From: Sphingomonas sp. ERG5
GTDB taxonomy: Bacteria; Pseudomonadota; Alphaproteobacteria; Sphingomonadales; Sphingomonadaceae
Assembly: GCF_000803065.1 (NCBI RefSeq)
Contig: NZ_JSXI01000025.1
Coordinates: 1 to 61,196, forward strand
Reading direction: 5' to 3'
DNA length: 61,196 nt
The translations under genes were made by a program, and so were the position numbers. The notes under the pieces were generated by a model. That model was not told where the DNA came from, made no database searches, and worked only from the letters and a program-made list of their open reading frames with translations. Below are positions 1 to 8,061 of the stretch, in pieces; the first letter of the stretch is position 1, and every line of letters begins with the position of its first letter.

Positions 1-2
1 CA

Positions 3-1634
3 CTCCACCGCAATCAGGCGCTGCAGCGCGCAAACCCTCCGGCGGGTGCGCCGGCGGGAGCGGCCGGCCCCAGCGCGACCGTGGTGGCCATCGCCAGCTC
101 CAACTCGGTGGCCTTGCGTGGTGACGGGGCAACCGTGGCGCGGCTCGCCGCCGTGGCGGAGGATCTCGACAAGCGCGCGAAGAACGGCACCGAAATTCGC
201 GTCGTCTTCCTTGAAAATGCCGATGCCGAACAATTGCTGCCGGTGCTGCAGCAACTGGTCGGCCAGACGCCGACTCAGTCGAGCAACAGCGGCTCCAACA
301 CATTGTCGCGCTCCAATTTCGGCGGCACGGCGGCGAACGGACAGAATAACACCAGCAATTCGCCGCCGCCCCAGACGCAACAGGCCGCGCCCGCTACCGG
401 CGGGAGCACGGGGCAGGCCGCGATCGTTGCCGAGGGCGGGCGCACCGCATCGGTCATCACGCGCTTTTCGGGGGCCAATGCGATCGTCATCGCCGCCCCG
501 GCCGAAGTGCAGCGCCAGTTGAGTGAAGTCGTGCGGCAACTCGACACGCGGCGCGAACAGGTGCTGGTCGAAGCCATCGTCGCCGAAGTGTCGGACGCGA
601 CCGCGAACAAGCTCGGCGTGCAATTCCTGCTTGCCGGATTGCCCGGCAGTGGCGTGCCGAGCTTCGCCACCAGCTACGGCAATTCGGCGCCCAATCTGCT
701 GACCATCGCCGGCGCGATCGGTGCGCGCAAGCTGAACACCACCACCACCACGGTCAATGGCGGCACCGTCACGACCACGACCAACAGCGCGGTCAGCGAT
801 TCGCTCGCTCAGTCGGCGATCAATTCGATCCTCGGCGCCAGCGGCGGTTTCGGCGGTGGCGCGTTCAATATCGGCAAGAACGCGATCTTCGGGGCGATCA
901 TCAACGCGGTGAAATCCGATACGACGTCGAACCTGCTCCAGGCACCGTCGCTGACCACGCTCGACAATCAGCCGGCCCGGATCCTGGTCGGCCAGGAAAT
1001 CCCGATCACCACCGGCCAGCAGCTGTCGACCAATTTCGACAATGCCTTCCGCACGGTGCAGCGCGAAAATGTCGGCATCCAGCTCGAGGTGCGCCCGCAG
1101 GTCAATTCGAGCGGCACGATCAAACTGTTCCTGCATCAGCAGGTCAGCTCGATCGCCGGGCCGGTGTCGAGCGACAATAGCGACCTGATCCTCAACAAGC
1201 GCGAGGTGGAGACGACCCTGACCGTCGATGACGGCCAGATCGCGATCATCGGCGGCCTGCTCAGCGATAGTGAGCGACGCACGATCGAGAAAGTCCCGTT
1301 GCTCGGCGATTTGCCCGGGATCGGCGCGCTGTTCCGCTCCAAGGCCAAGGAACGCACCAAGACCAATTTGATGATCTTCATCCGCCCGACCGTGTTGCGC
1401 ACGCCCGAGGATACCCGCCGGGTCACGGAGCAGCGTTATGGCTATCTGCGCATGCAGCAGGCGGGGCAGTCGCCCAATCATGAACCGAGCATCGATGAAC
1501 TGGTGCGCGACTATATGGGCGCTGCGCCGCCGATCCCGTCGGCCCCGGTGCCCGGCAATATCGAGGATCCACGGATCGGCGTGCCGGTGATGCGCAACTC
1601 GACCGCGCCGCTGAAGCCGCAGGGGGAACGGTGA
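3..1634 (+). CDS. gspD: Type II secretion secretin GspD (5'-truncated)
   Basis: Outer-membrane secretin that forms the exit channel of the type II secretion system. The frame is open to the left edge, so the signal peptide and first N domains lie outside. About 543 residues are visible. They begin in an Ala/Pro/Gly-rich linker, followed by an N domain with VAIASSNSVALRG and IRVVFLENADAEQLLPVL. A Ser/Asn-rich linker follows, then the secretin core with VGQEIPITTGQ and ENVGIQLEVRP, ending in VPLLGDLPGIGALFR and NLMIFIRPTVLR, which is typical of secretins. The stop overlaps the gspE start, which marks the first visible junction of a tight gsp operon. No gspC is visible; it would be expected upstream. 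Confidence 0.96.
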   Translation, partial: LHRNQALQRANPPAGAPAGAAGPSATVVAIASSNSVALRGDGATVARLAAVAEDLDKRAKNGTEIRVVFLENADAEQLLPVLQQLVGQTPTQSSNSGSNTLSRSNFGGTAANGQNNTSNSPPPQTQQAAPATGGSTGQAAIVAEGGRTASVITRFSGANAIVIAAPAEVQRQLSEVVRQLDTRREQVLVEAIVAEVSDATANKLGVQFLLAGLPGSGVPSFATSYGNSAPNLLTIAGAIGARKLNTTTTTVNGGTVTTTTNSAVSDSLAQSAINSILGASGGFGGGAFNIGKNAIFGAIINAVKSDTTSNLLQAPSLTTLDNQPARILVGQEIPITTGQQLSTNFDNAFRTVQRENVGIQLEVRPQVNSSGTIKLFLHQQVSSIAGPVSSDNSDLILNKREVETTLTVDDGQIAIIGGLLSDSERRTIEKVPLLGDLPGIGALFRSKAKERTKTNLMIFIRPTVLRTPEDTRRVTEQRYGYLRMQQAGQSPNHEPSIDELVRDYMGAAPPIPSAPVPGNIEDPRIGVPVMRNSTAPLKPQGER

Positions 1635-3226
1635 TGCAGATCGCGCGCGGCGACGAAGCCGAGCGGGCAGCCGACGCGCCGGTCGAATTGCCTGAGGCGT
1701 TCATCCCGCCCTCGGCGATGGTCGCCATTCCCTATGCTTTTGCGCGCCGCTTTGGCGTCGTGCTCGAACCGGGCGGTGGCGATCATCTGGCGATCGCGAT
1801 GCGCGAAGGGGCGGACCCGCGCGTCCTGCTCGAACTCAGGCGGCATCTTGCGCGCCCGTTCGATGTCGGTTTCGTCAGCGCCGAGGAATTCGACCGTAAA
1901 TTGTCCGACGCCTATGCGATGGACGGTCAGGCGGCGGCGGTCGCGGCAGGCACGCTTGGGCTCGGCGACGAGCTCGACATGCTGGCCGGCGACATGCCGA
2001 CCGCCGACGATCTGCTCGACACCGCCGACGACGCCCCGGCGATCCGCCTGATCAACGGCATCATCGCCGATGCCGCGCGCAATGGCGTGTCGGACATCCA
2101 TATCGAGCCCTATGAAACCGGGCTTGTCGTGCGCATGCGCATCGACGGCGTGCTGCGCGAGACGCTGCGCATGCCGCCGCATGTCGCCCCGGTCATCGTC
2201 AGCCGGGTCAAGGTGATGGCGCGGCTCGACATCGCCGAGCGCCGCGTGCCGCAGGACGGTCGCATCGGCCTGACGCTCGCCGGCAAGCTGCTCGACGTGC
2301 GCGTCTCGACCTTGCCGAGCCGCGCGGGCGAGCGCGTCGTGCTGCGTATCCTCGACAAGGAAAATGCCGGGATCACGCTCGACGTGCTTGGCATGACCGC
2401 GGCGATCAACACCATGTTGAAGGGCGCGATTTCCGAACCCAATGGCATCATCCTGGTTACTGGCCCGACCGGCTCGGGCAAGACCACCACGCTTTACGCG
2501 GCACTGCGCCTGCTCAACGATGGCAGCCGCAACATCCTGACGGTCGAGGATCCGGTCGAATATGCGATGGAAGGCATTGGCCAGACTCAGGTCAATCCCA
2601 AGGTCGGGCTGACCTTCGCCGCCGGCTTGCGCGCCATCCTGCGCCAGGATCCCGACGTGGTGATGGTCGGCGAAATCCGCGACAAGGAGACGGCGGAAAT
2701 CGCGGTGCAGGCGTCGCTGACCGGCCATCTCGTGCTGTCGACCGTGCACACCAATGACGCGGTCGGCGCGATCACGCGCATGCGCGACATGAAGATCGAA
2801 CCGTTCCTGCTTGCCTCGACCCTGCGTGCCGTGATCGCGCAGCGGCTGGTGCGGCGGTTGTGCCAGAACTGCCGCAAGCCGGTCCAGGCGCAAGGGTCGG
2901 TGTCGGCGCTGCTTGGCTTCGATCCCGGCGCGATCGTCTATGAGCCGGTCGGGTGCGAGGAGTGCAACGGCACTGGGTTCAAGGGGCGTATCGGCGTATT
3001 CGAGGCGATCCGCATCGACGAGACGATCCGCCGCCTGATCAACGATGGCGGCGACGAAGCGATCATTGCGCGCCATGCCTTTGTCAACGCACCCAATCTC
3101 GGCTCGGCGGCGCGGCAACTGGTGCGCGACGGGCTGACCACGCCGGAAGAAGCGGTGCGCGTCTCGCGCCGCGACATGGCCGATGTCGAGGTGCCGCTGG
3201 TGATCGACGCTGACAGCAATGCCTGA
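1634..3226 (+). CDS. gspE: Type II secretion ATPase GspE
   Basis: Cytoplasmic hexameric ATPase that powers pseudopilus assembly. It has an N-terminal domain of about 130 residues, then the GspE/PilB core with Walker A GPTGSGKTTTLYAAL near residue 280, an Asp-box region around TVEDPVEYAMEG, and Walker B-like DPDVVMVGEIRD. Four cysteines in CQNC and CEEC near the C terminus form the zinc-binding site usual for GspE. The ATG at 1634 overlaps the gspD stop (TGATG); a GTG three bases earlier is also possible. The last 8 nt overlap gspF. Length (about 530 aa) is normal for the family. Confidence 0.97.
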   Translation: MQIARGDEAERAADAPVELPEAFIPPSAMVAIPYAFARRFGVVLEPGGGDHLAIAMREGADPRVLLELRRHLARPFDVGFVSAEEFDRKLSDAYAMDGQAAAVAAGTLGLGDELDMLAGDMPTADDLLDTADDAPAIRLINGIIADAARNGVSDIHIEPYETGLVVRMRIDGVLRETLRMPPHVAPVIVSRVKVMARLDIAERRVPQDGRIGLTLAGKLLDVRVSTLPSRAGERVVLRILDKENAGITLDVLGMTAAINTMLKGAISEPNGIILVTGPTGSGKTTTLYAALRLLNDGSRNILTVEDPVEYAMEGIGQTQVNPKVGLTFAAGLRAILRQDPDVVMVGEIRDKETAEIAVQASLTGHLVLSTVHTNDAVGAITRMRDMKIEPFLLASTLRAVIAQRLVRRLCQNCRKPVQAQGSVSALLGFDPGAIVYEPVGCEECNGTGFKGRIGVFEAIRIDETIRRLINDGGDEAIIARHAFVNAPNLGSAARQLVRDGLTTPEEAVRVSRRDMADVEVPLVIDADSNA

Positions 3227-4445
3227 TTTCGACTATCTGGTGATCGACACTGCCGGGCGCGAAAAGCGCGGCCATATCGCCGCGCCGTCGATCGACGACG
3301 CGCGCGACCTGCTCGATCGCAAGCGGCTATACGTCGTGAAGATCGAGCCAGGTTCCGGTGCGCCTGCACGCGGCAAGCCATTGCTCTCCGACCTACGCCT
3401 CGGGCGGCGGAAGATGAGCGTGAAGCAGCTCACCTTGTTCACGCGTCAGCTCGCGACGCTCAACCAGGTGTCGCCGCTGGAGGAATCGCTCCGCACCATC
3501 ACCCGCCAGACCGAGCAGGAGCGGGTGCGCGCGATCGTCTCCAGCGTCCATGCCGGCGTGATGGAGGGCAGGCGGCTCGCCGAAGCGATGGGGCGCGAGC
3601 CGAAAAGCTTCCCGCCGCTCTATCGGGCGATGGTCGCGGCCGGTGAGCGCTCGGGCTCGCTGCCGATCATTCTCGATCGTCTCTCGGTGTTGCTGGAGCG
3701 CCAGGCCGAGATCAACGGCAAGATCATCACCACGCTGGCTTATCCGACCGTCCTCGCGGTGGTGGCGATGGGTGTGGTGACCGCCTTGATGGCCTTCGTC
3801 GTGCCGCAAGTGGTCGAGCAGTTCGACACGGTCGGCCAGCAGCTGCCCTTGCTGACGCGCATCGTCATCGGCTTGTCCGACCTGCTCGTCGGCTATTGGT
3901 GGGTCATGCTGCTGGCGGTCGTGGCGACTGGCCTGATTGGTTGGCAAGCGCTCAAACAGCCATCGATCCGCCTTGCCTTTGACGGCTGGCTGCTGCGCAT
4001 TCCGCTGCTTGGCCGGCTGCTGCGCGATCTCCACGCCGCTCGCATGGCGCGCACGCTCGCGACGATGGTCGCCAGCCGCTTGCCGCTGCTGGAAGGCCTC
4101 ACGCTGACTGCCGGCACGATTCACAATCGCCGCCTGCGCGCCGCGTCGGACGAGATCGTCGAATCGATTCGCGCCGGCGGCAGCCTGTCCGCCGCGATGC
4201 GCCGCGCCGGCGTCTTTCCGCCGTTGCTGACGTATCTGGCTGCATCGGGTGAATCGGCGGGCAAGCTCGACGAAATGCTCGAACGCGCCGCCGACTATCT
4301 CGAACGCGAATTCGACCGCTTCACCGCGACCGCTTTGTCGCTGCTCGAACCGGCGATCATCGTCATCATGGGCGGTATCGTCGCGACGATCGTGCTATCG
4401 ATCCTGCTGCCGATCCTGCAGCTCAATACACTGGCCGGACAATGA
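3219..4445 (+). CDS. gspF: Type II secretion inner-membrane platform protein GspF
   Basis: Polytopic inner-membrane platform protein that links the GspE ATPase to pseudopilin assembly. At 408 aa it has the usual length and two GspF/PilC domain repeats. The first begins around LTLFTRQLATLNQVSPLEESL and the second around ARMARTLATMVASRLPLLEGL. Hydrophobic segments lie near LAVVAMGVVTALMAFVV, WWVMLLAVVATGLIG and the C-terminal IIVIMGGIVATIVLSILLPI. The start lies inside the end of gspE and the stop overlaps the gspG ATG by 4 nt, so translation is probably coupled. Confidence 0.96.
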   Translation: MPDFDYLVIDTAGREKRGHIAAPSIDDARDLLDRKRLYVVKIEPGSGAPARGKPLLSDLRLGRRKMSVKQLTLFTRQLATLNQVSPLEESLRTITRQTEQERVRAIVSSVHAGVMEGRRLAEAMGREPKSFPPLYRAMVAAGERSGSLPIILDRLSVLLERQAEINGKIITTLAYPTVLAVVAMGVVTALMAFVVPQVVEQFDTVGQQLPLLTRIVIGLSDLLVGYWWVMLLAVVATGLIGWQALKQPSIRLAFDGWLLRIPLLGRLLRDLHAARMARTLATMVASRLPLLEGLTLTAGTIHNRRLRAASDEIVESIRAGGSLSAAMRRAGVFPPLLTYLAASGESAGKLDEMLERAADYLEREFDRFTATALSLLEPAIIVIMGGIVATIVLSILLPILQLNTLAGQ

Positions 4446-4906
4446 GGAAGACCATGACCACCGACCCCAAAACCGCCGCCCGCAAGCGCCGCCGCGAAGA
4501 AGGCTTTACTCTCGTGGAGCTGATGGTCGTGATCGTCATTCTCGGCCTGCTCGCGACGATCGTCGCGCTCAATGTGATCCCGCAGGGCGAGCGCGCCAAG
4601 AGCGAGAAGGCCAAGGCCGACATCGCGACGATCGAGAATGGCCTCGAACTCTACAAGCTCAACCTGTCGATCTATCCGACCACCTCGCAAGGCTTGGCGG
4701 CGCTGCTCAACGCGCCGGCCGATCTCTCCGATCCGTCGCGCTACCAAAAGGGCGGCTATATCAAGAAGCTGCCCAACGATCCCTGGGGCCGGCCCTATCT
4801 CTACGCGTCACCCGGCACGCATGGCGCGGCGGACATCTGGACGCTGGGCGCCGACGGCAAGGAAGGCGGCGAGGGCGCGGATGCGGATATCGGCAGCTGG
4901 CAGTGA
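4442..4906 (+). CDS. gspG: Major pseudopilin GspG
   Basis: Major pseudopilin that polymerises into the periplasmic pseudopilus. The leader is short and basic and ends in EEG, with cleavage expected before FTLVELMVVIVILGLL; Glu at +5 is present. The C-terminal half has the GspG signature NDPWGRPYLYASPG and GADGKEGGEGADADIGSW, which includes the calcium-binding loop region. The protein is 154 aa. Unlike GspH and GspJ, its leader is not reiterated. It is followed by a 418-bp gap that separates gspDEFG from gspHIJKLMN. Confidence 0.96.
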   Translation: MRKTMTTDPKTAARKRRREEGFTLVELMVVIVILGLLATIVALNVIPQGERAKSEKAKADIATIENGLELYKLNLSIYPTTSQGLAALLNAPADLSDPSRYQKGGYIKKLPNDPWGRPYLYASPGTHGAADIWTLGADGKEGGEGADADIGSWQ

Positions 4907-5048
4907 CGTCGAAAGTCCGAAGCCGGAGCAGGGTCGTCTCATCCGTCCGCCGGATGATCGACCCGATTCACATGGCTCTCGGGCATTGTCATGTCTGTTC
5001 TCCGGTTCGGGCGCCGCGCTTCGGCGGTGAAAGCCCATTCGACCGGCG

Positions 5049-5233
5049 ATTTGAATCGGACAAAGCAGGAATTGAGCGGATCATGATCTCAGCCCCGGAA
5101 ACTTTCCCGATATTCCCGCAGCCGCGCCGCGAAATTCCCGTGCGGCTCCATCAAAATTCCCGCAGCTTTTCCCGCAGATTCCCGCAGAACGCTCAAAAAA
5201 GCATTTTCCCGCAGAAACTCCCGCAGTTGCGGG
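5049..5233 (-). repeat. Dispersed word-repeat element, copy A, between gspG and gspH
   Basis: This element lies in the 418-bp gap 4907-5324. Read on the minus strand it repeats the word CTGCGGGA several times. It matches 59206-59391 on the plus strand with about 14 mismatches over roughly 130 bp by eye, and the match continues more loosely to a shared ATTTGAATCG end. The rest of the gap (4907-5048 and 5234-5324) shows no gene. Both strands can be read as short peptides, but the same sequence is open in two frames in both copies, so a DNA or RNA element is more likely than a protein. Confidence 0.75.
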
Positions 5234-5324
5234 AAATTGGCATGACGATCGGCGGGCAATGCCGACTGGATCGCTGCGATCCCGATACGCATCGGCCGCA
5301 TGTCGGGAGGATCGGAGCGGATCC

Positions 5325-5924
5325 ATGCATGCTGCTCTGACCTCTTTCAGGCGTTCCGCCGAACACGGCTTCACGCCCGTGAGGCGTTTCGCCGAACACG
5401 GCTTCACGCCCGTGAGGCGTTTCGCCGAACACGGCTTCACGCCCGTGAGGCGTTTCGCCGAACACGGCTTCACGCCCGTGAGGCGTTTCGCCGAACACGG
5501 CTTCACGTTGGTCGAACTGATGATCGTCATCACGATCATCGGGCTGGCATCGGCTGTCGTCGTGCTGGCGATCCCCGATCCGCGTGGACGGCTGGTCGAT
5601 GATGCGACGCGTTTTGCGGCCCGCGCACGCGCCGCGCATGATTCGGCGATCGTCGAGGCGCGCCCGGTCAGCATCTGGGTATCGGGCGGCGGCTATGGCT
5701 TCGACATGCGCAGTCGCGGCGCGTGGCTGCCCATCAGCGAAAAGCCGCTGCGGGTGTCGCGCTGGGCCGACGGCGTCACGCCAGTGCTCAGCGCCGATCG
5801 CGACCGGGTGGTGTTCGATTCGACTGGCCTGGCGGATCGCTCGTTCGATGTGCGTCTGAACCGCGATGGCGAAAGCGTGATCGTGCGGATCGGCGCCGAT
5901 GGCTCGGTCAAGGTCGATGGCTGA
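5325..5924 (+). CDS. gspH: Minor pseudopilin GspH with reiterated prepilin leader
   Basis: Minor pseudopilin of the type II secretion pseudopilus tip. The mature part begins at FTLVELMIVITIIGLASAVV, with Glu at +5, and continues into a GspH-type domain of about 140 residues. The leader is extraordinary: five 11-residue units (RRxAEHGFTPV type) precede the mature protein and give a leader of about 59 residues if translation starts at 5325, whereas class III leaders are usually about 6-25. Only the last GF is followed by Glu+5 and a hydrophobic helix. The ATG at 5325 has GGAG about 7 nt upstream; an in-frame ATG at 5259 would make the leader longer still. The stop overlaps gspI. Confidence 0.9.
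   Translation: MHAALTSFRRSAEHGFTPVRRFAEHGFTPVRRFAEHGFTPVRRFAEHGFTPVRRFAEHGFTLVELMIVITIIGLASAVVVLAIPDPRGRLVDDATRFAARARAAHDSAIVEARPVSIWVSGGGYGFDMRSRGAWLPISEKPLRVSRWADGVTPVLSADRDRVVFDSTGLADRSFDVRLNRDGESVIVRIGADGSVKVDG
5349..5513 (+). repeat. Five 33-bp in-frame tandem repeats in gspH
   Basis: Five units of 33 bp (5349-5381, 5382-5414, 5415-5447, 5448-5480, 5481-5513) follow each other without spacers. Each encodes Arg-Arg-(Ser/Phe)-Ala-Glu-His-Gly-Phe-Thr plus two residues. Copies 2-4 are identical; copy 1 differs by C for T in the Phe/Ser codon; copy 5 ends differently where the mature pilin begins. Because the unit is a multiple of three, gain or loss of copies keeps the frame. Confidence 0.97.
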
Positions 5925-6330
5925 TATGCACCGCCGCGTCTTCAACTCTTCGAGGCGTTCCGCCGAACACGGCTTCACGCTCATTGAAATGATGGTGGCG
6001 CTCGCGGTGTTCAGCCTCGCGGCACTGGCGCTGATCCGTCTGGAAGGGGCGACGATCCGCGGCGCCGGCATGCTCGATTCGGCGCTGACCGCGCAAATGG
6101 TCGCGCGCAATGTCGCGATCGAGGCGTTGAGCGATGCCCGCCCGCCCGCGATCGGCCAGGCCAGGGGCGTCGAGCAGAATGGCGGTCGCAGCTGGGGCTG
6201 GACTCGCGTGACGCGTTCGACGGGCGACACGCGCATCCTGCGCATCGACGTGTCGGTCGCCGATGCCGCGGGGCAAGTGCAAGGGCGGCTGACCGTGGTG
6301 CGGCCGGCCACGTTACCGGGTGCATCGTGA
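5917..6330 (+). CDS. gspI: Minor pseudopilin GspI
   Basis: Minor pseudopilin expected to join GspJ and GspK in the pseudopilus tip complex. The leader ends RRSAEHG and is cleaved before FTLIEMMVALAVFSLAALAL (Glu+5 present). It holds a single copy of the 33-bp unit found repeated in gspH and gspJ (5953-5985). The mature domain is about 118 residues and includes the GspI-type segment QMVARNVAIEAL. The ATG at 5917 overlaps the gspH stop; an alternative in-frame ATG lies at 5926. The stop overlaps the gspJ start. Length is normal for GspI. Confidence 0.93.
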   Translation: MADMHRRVFNSSRRSAEHGFTLIEMMVALAVFSLAALALIRLEGATIRGAGMLDSALTAQMVARNVAIEALSDARPPAIGQARGVEQNGGRSWGWTRVTRSTGDTRILRIDVSVADAAGQVQGRLTVVRPATLPGAS

Positions 6331-7058
6331 TGAAGCGCGCCGCCGAACACGGCTTCACAGCCCTGAGGCGTTCCGCCGAACACGGCTTCACAGCCCTGAG
6401 GCGTTCCGCCGAACACGGCTTCACAGCCCTGAGGCGTTCCGCCGAACACGGCTTCACGCTTGTCGAGCTGATGATCTCCTTCCTGATCTTCGGCATGCTC
6501 GCATCGGCCGGGGTCGCCTTGCTGTCGTTCAGCGTCCGGGCGCAGGGCGTGACCGGTGAGCGGCTTGATGATGTCAGCGCATTGAACCGCCTGTCGTCGG
6601 CGCTGTCGGCCGATTTTGCGCAAGCGTCGTTCCGCACTACGCGCAATGAAGCGGGCGATGTCCTGCCTGCTTTCACCGGGGAAGCCGGATCGGGGACGAC
6701 GCCGATGCTGCGTCTCGTGCGCGGCGGCTGGACCAATCTCGACGAGGCGCGGCGGGCGCGTGATCAGAAGGTCGAATATCGTCTGTCCGGCGGCAATTTC
6801 GAACGAATCTCCTACCCGATGCTCGACGGTGCCGAGCCACTCGCCCCGGCCGTGCTGCTGAGCGACGTGCGTGAGGTCAAGTTGCGCTACCGCATCGCCG
6901 GCGCGTGGAGCGACGTGTGGCAGGGGAGCGCCAGGGCGCCACTGCCGCAAGTGGTCGAAATGCGGCTGGTGCGCGGCAACGGCACTGAGTTCCGTCAGCT
7001 CTTCCTGGTCGGGGCCGGCTATGCGCCCAAGGGGCTGGAGGCCGGCAATGGTGGCTGA
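6330..7058 (+). CDS. gspJ: Minor pseudopilin GspJ with reiterated prepilin leader
   Basis: Minor pseudopilin of the GspI-J-K tip complex. Mature protein begins FTLVELMISFLIFGMLASAG with Glu+5. It is preceded by four 11-residue units (KRAAEHGFTAL, then RRSAEHGFTAL twice, then RRSAEHG), giving a leader of about 41 residues. The three upstream GF sites lack Glu+5 (they read GFTALR) and are not followed by a hydrophobic stretch, so they should be poor prepilin peptidase sites. The ATG at 6330 overlaps the gspI stop (TGATG), and there is no downstream ATG before the mature pilin. The mature domain of about 200 aa is of normal GspJ size. Confidence 0.93.
   Translation: MKRAAEHGFTALRRSAEHGFTALRRSAEHGFTALRRSAEHGFTLVELMISFLIFGMLASAGVALLSFSVRAQGVTGERLDDVSALNRLSSALSADFAQASFRTTRNEAGDVLPAFTGEAGSGTTPMLRLVRGGWTNLDEARRARDQKVEYRLSGGNFERISYPMLDGAEPLAPAVLLSDVREVKLRYRIAGAWSDVWQGSARAPLPQVVEMRLVRGNGTEFRQLFLVGAGYAPKGLEAGNGG
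6333..6464 (+). repeat. Four 33-bp in-frame tandem repeats in gspJ
   Basis: Units at 6333-6365, 6366-6398, 6399-6431 and 6432-6464 follow each other directly. Copies 2 and 3 are identical; copy 1 is diverged at its first few bases next to the start codon and copy 4 merges into the mature pilin. The first 26 bases of copies 2-4 equal those of gspH copy 1 and the single gspI copy. The gspJ units differ from the gspH units in the last bases (Ala-Leu instead of Pro-Val). Confidence 0.97.
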
Positions 7059-8061
7059 ACGCGGCCCCACGCCCGGACCCGACCCAAAACCCGGTACCGA
7101 ACGGGGCGCCGCGCTGTTGACCGTGCTGTTGCTCGTCGCGGTCATCTCGGTGCTCGCCGCGACCGCGCTGGAGAAATTGCGTCTCGCCACCCGGCTCTCC
7201 GGCAATGCCGCCGCGACGGAGCAAGCGCGCGCCTATGGCTATGCCGCCGAAACGCTGGCGCTGACCAAGGTCACCGACCTGCTCGGTCGCGACGCGTCGC
7301 GCGTTACCTTGGCGGGCGGATGGAGCGGGAAGCCGTTCCCGCTGCCGGTCCCCGGCGGCATGGCGACTGCGCGCGTTCGGGACGGCGGAAATTGCTTCAA
7401 TCTCAATGGCCTGGTCGTTGAGACCGAACCGCGCGTCTATGCCGCCTTTACGCCCGCGCGCCTGCAATTCGCGCGGCTGATGCGGCTGGTCGGCGTGCCG
7501 GGGCAGCTTGCCGTGCCGATCGCCGATGCCACGTCCGACTGGATCGACAGCGACACCAATCCATTGCCGGCGGGCGCGGAGGACGCCACCTATCTTGGTG
7601 CGGCGACCCCGTATCGCACCGCCAATACGCTGATGGCCGACCCGAGCGAATTGCGCGCGGTGTCGGGGGTTACGCCGCAAATCTATGCCAAGCTCCGCCC
7701 CTGGCTGTGCACGTTGCCGATCGCCAAGCCTTCGAAGATCAACGTCAACACCTTGCTGCCGGAACAGGCGCCACTCTTCGCCATGTTGATGCCCGACACG
7801 CTCACCGTCGAGGGCGCGCGGCAATTGCTGCTGAAGCGCCCGCCGCAGGGCTATGAGAGCACGGTGGCGTTCTGGAAGGTCCCGGCACTGTCCGGGATCA
7901 CGCAGGCGCCGGATGCGGTTGCTCAAACCGCGGTTACGACGCATTGGTTCGCGCTCGACGTGGATGTGACCTTGGACGGGGCGGAATTGGAACAGCAATC
8001 GACGATCGATGCGACGACTTTGCCTGCGCGGCTGGTCTCGCGGCAATGGGGTGAGCGGTGA
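7048..8061 (+). CDS. gspK: Minor pseudopilin GspK
   Basis: Large minor pseudopilin that caps the pseudopilus. The N terminus is Pro-rich and ends ERG before AALLTVLLLVAVISVLAATA; Glu+5 is absent, as is usual for GspK. The 337-aa length and the large periplasmic domain fit the family, with CFNLN near residue 115 and the INVNTLLPEQA segment typical of the second half of GspK. The ATG at 7048 lies inside the end of gspJ (11-nt overlap). An open upstream extension in this frame is a shadow over gspJ. The stop overlaps gspL. Confidence 0.94.
   Translation: MVAERGPTPGPDPKPGTERGAALLTVLLLVAVISVLAATALEKLRLATRLSGNAAATEQARAYGYAAETLALTKVTDLLGRDASRVTLAGGWSGKPFPLPVPGGMATARVRDGGNCFNLNGLVVETEPRVYAAFTPARLQFARLMRLVGVPGQLAVPIADATSDWIDSDTNPLPAGAEDATYLGAATPYRTANTLMADPSELRAVSGVTPQIYAKLRPWLCTLPIAKPSKINVNTLLPEQAPLFAMLMPDTLTVEGARQLLLKRPPQGYESTVAFWKVPALSGITQAPDAVAQTAVTTHWFALDVDVTLDGAELEQQSTIDATTLPARLVSRQWGER

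Noticed and set aside
1511..3118. Long minus-strand open frame opposite gspE
   Set aside because: It is a shadow of high-GC coding on the other strand. Composition is His/Arg/Asp-rich without domain motifs; the same applies to long antisense frames at 5193-7205, 10434-12224, 13392-15071 and 26372-28558.
5089..5301. Short hypothetical protein encoded by dispersed repeat copy A
   Set aside because: A similar peptide exists at 59149-59370, but the repeat is also open in a second frame in both copies and lacks a start with a ribosome site, so a DNA or RNA element is the simpler reading.
5349..6464. CRISPR-like array of 33-bp repeats
   Set aside because: Repeats are directly adjacent with no spacers, lie in frame within gspH and gspJ, and encode a prepilin leader.
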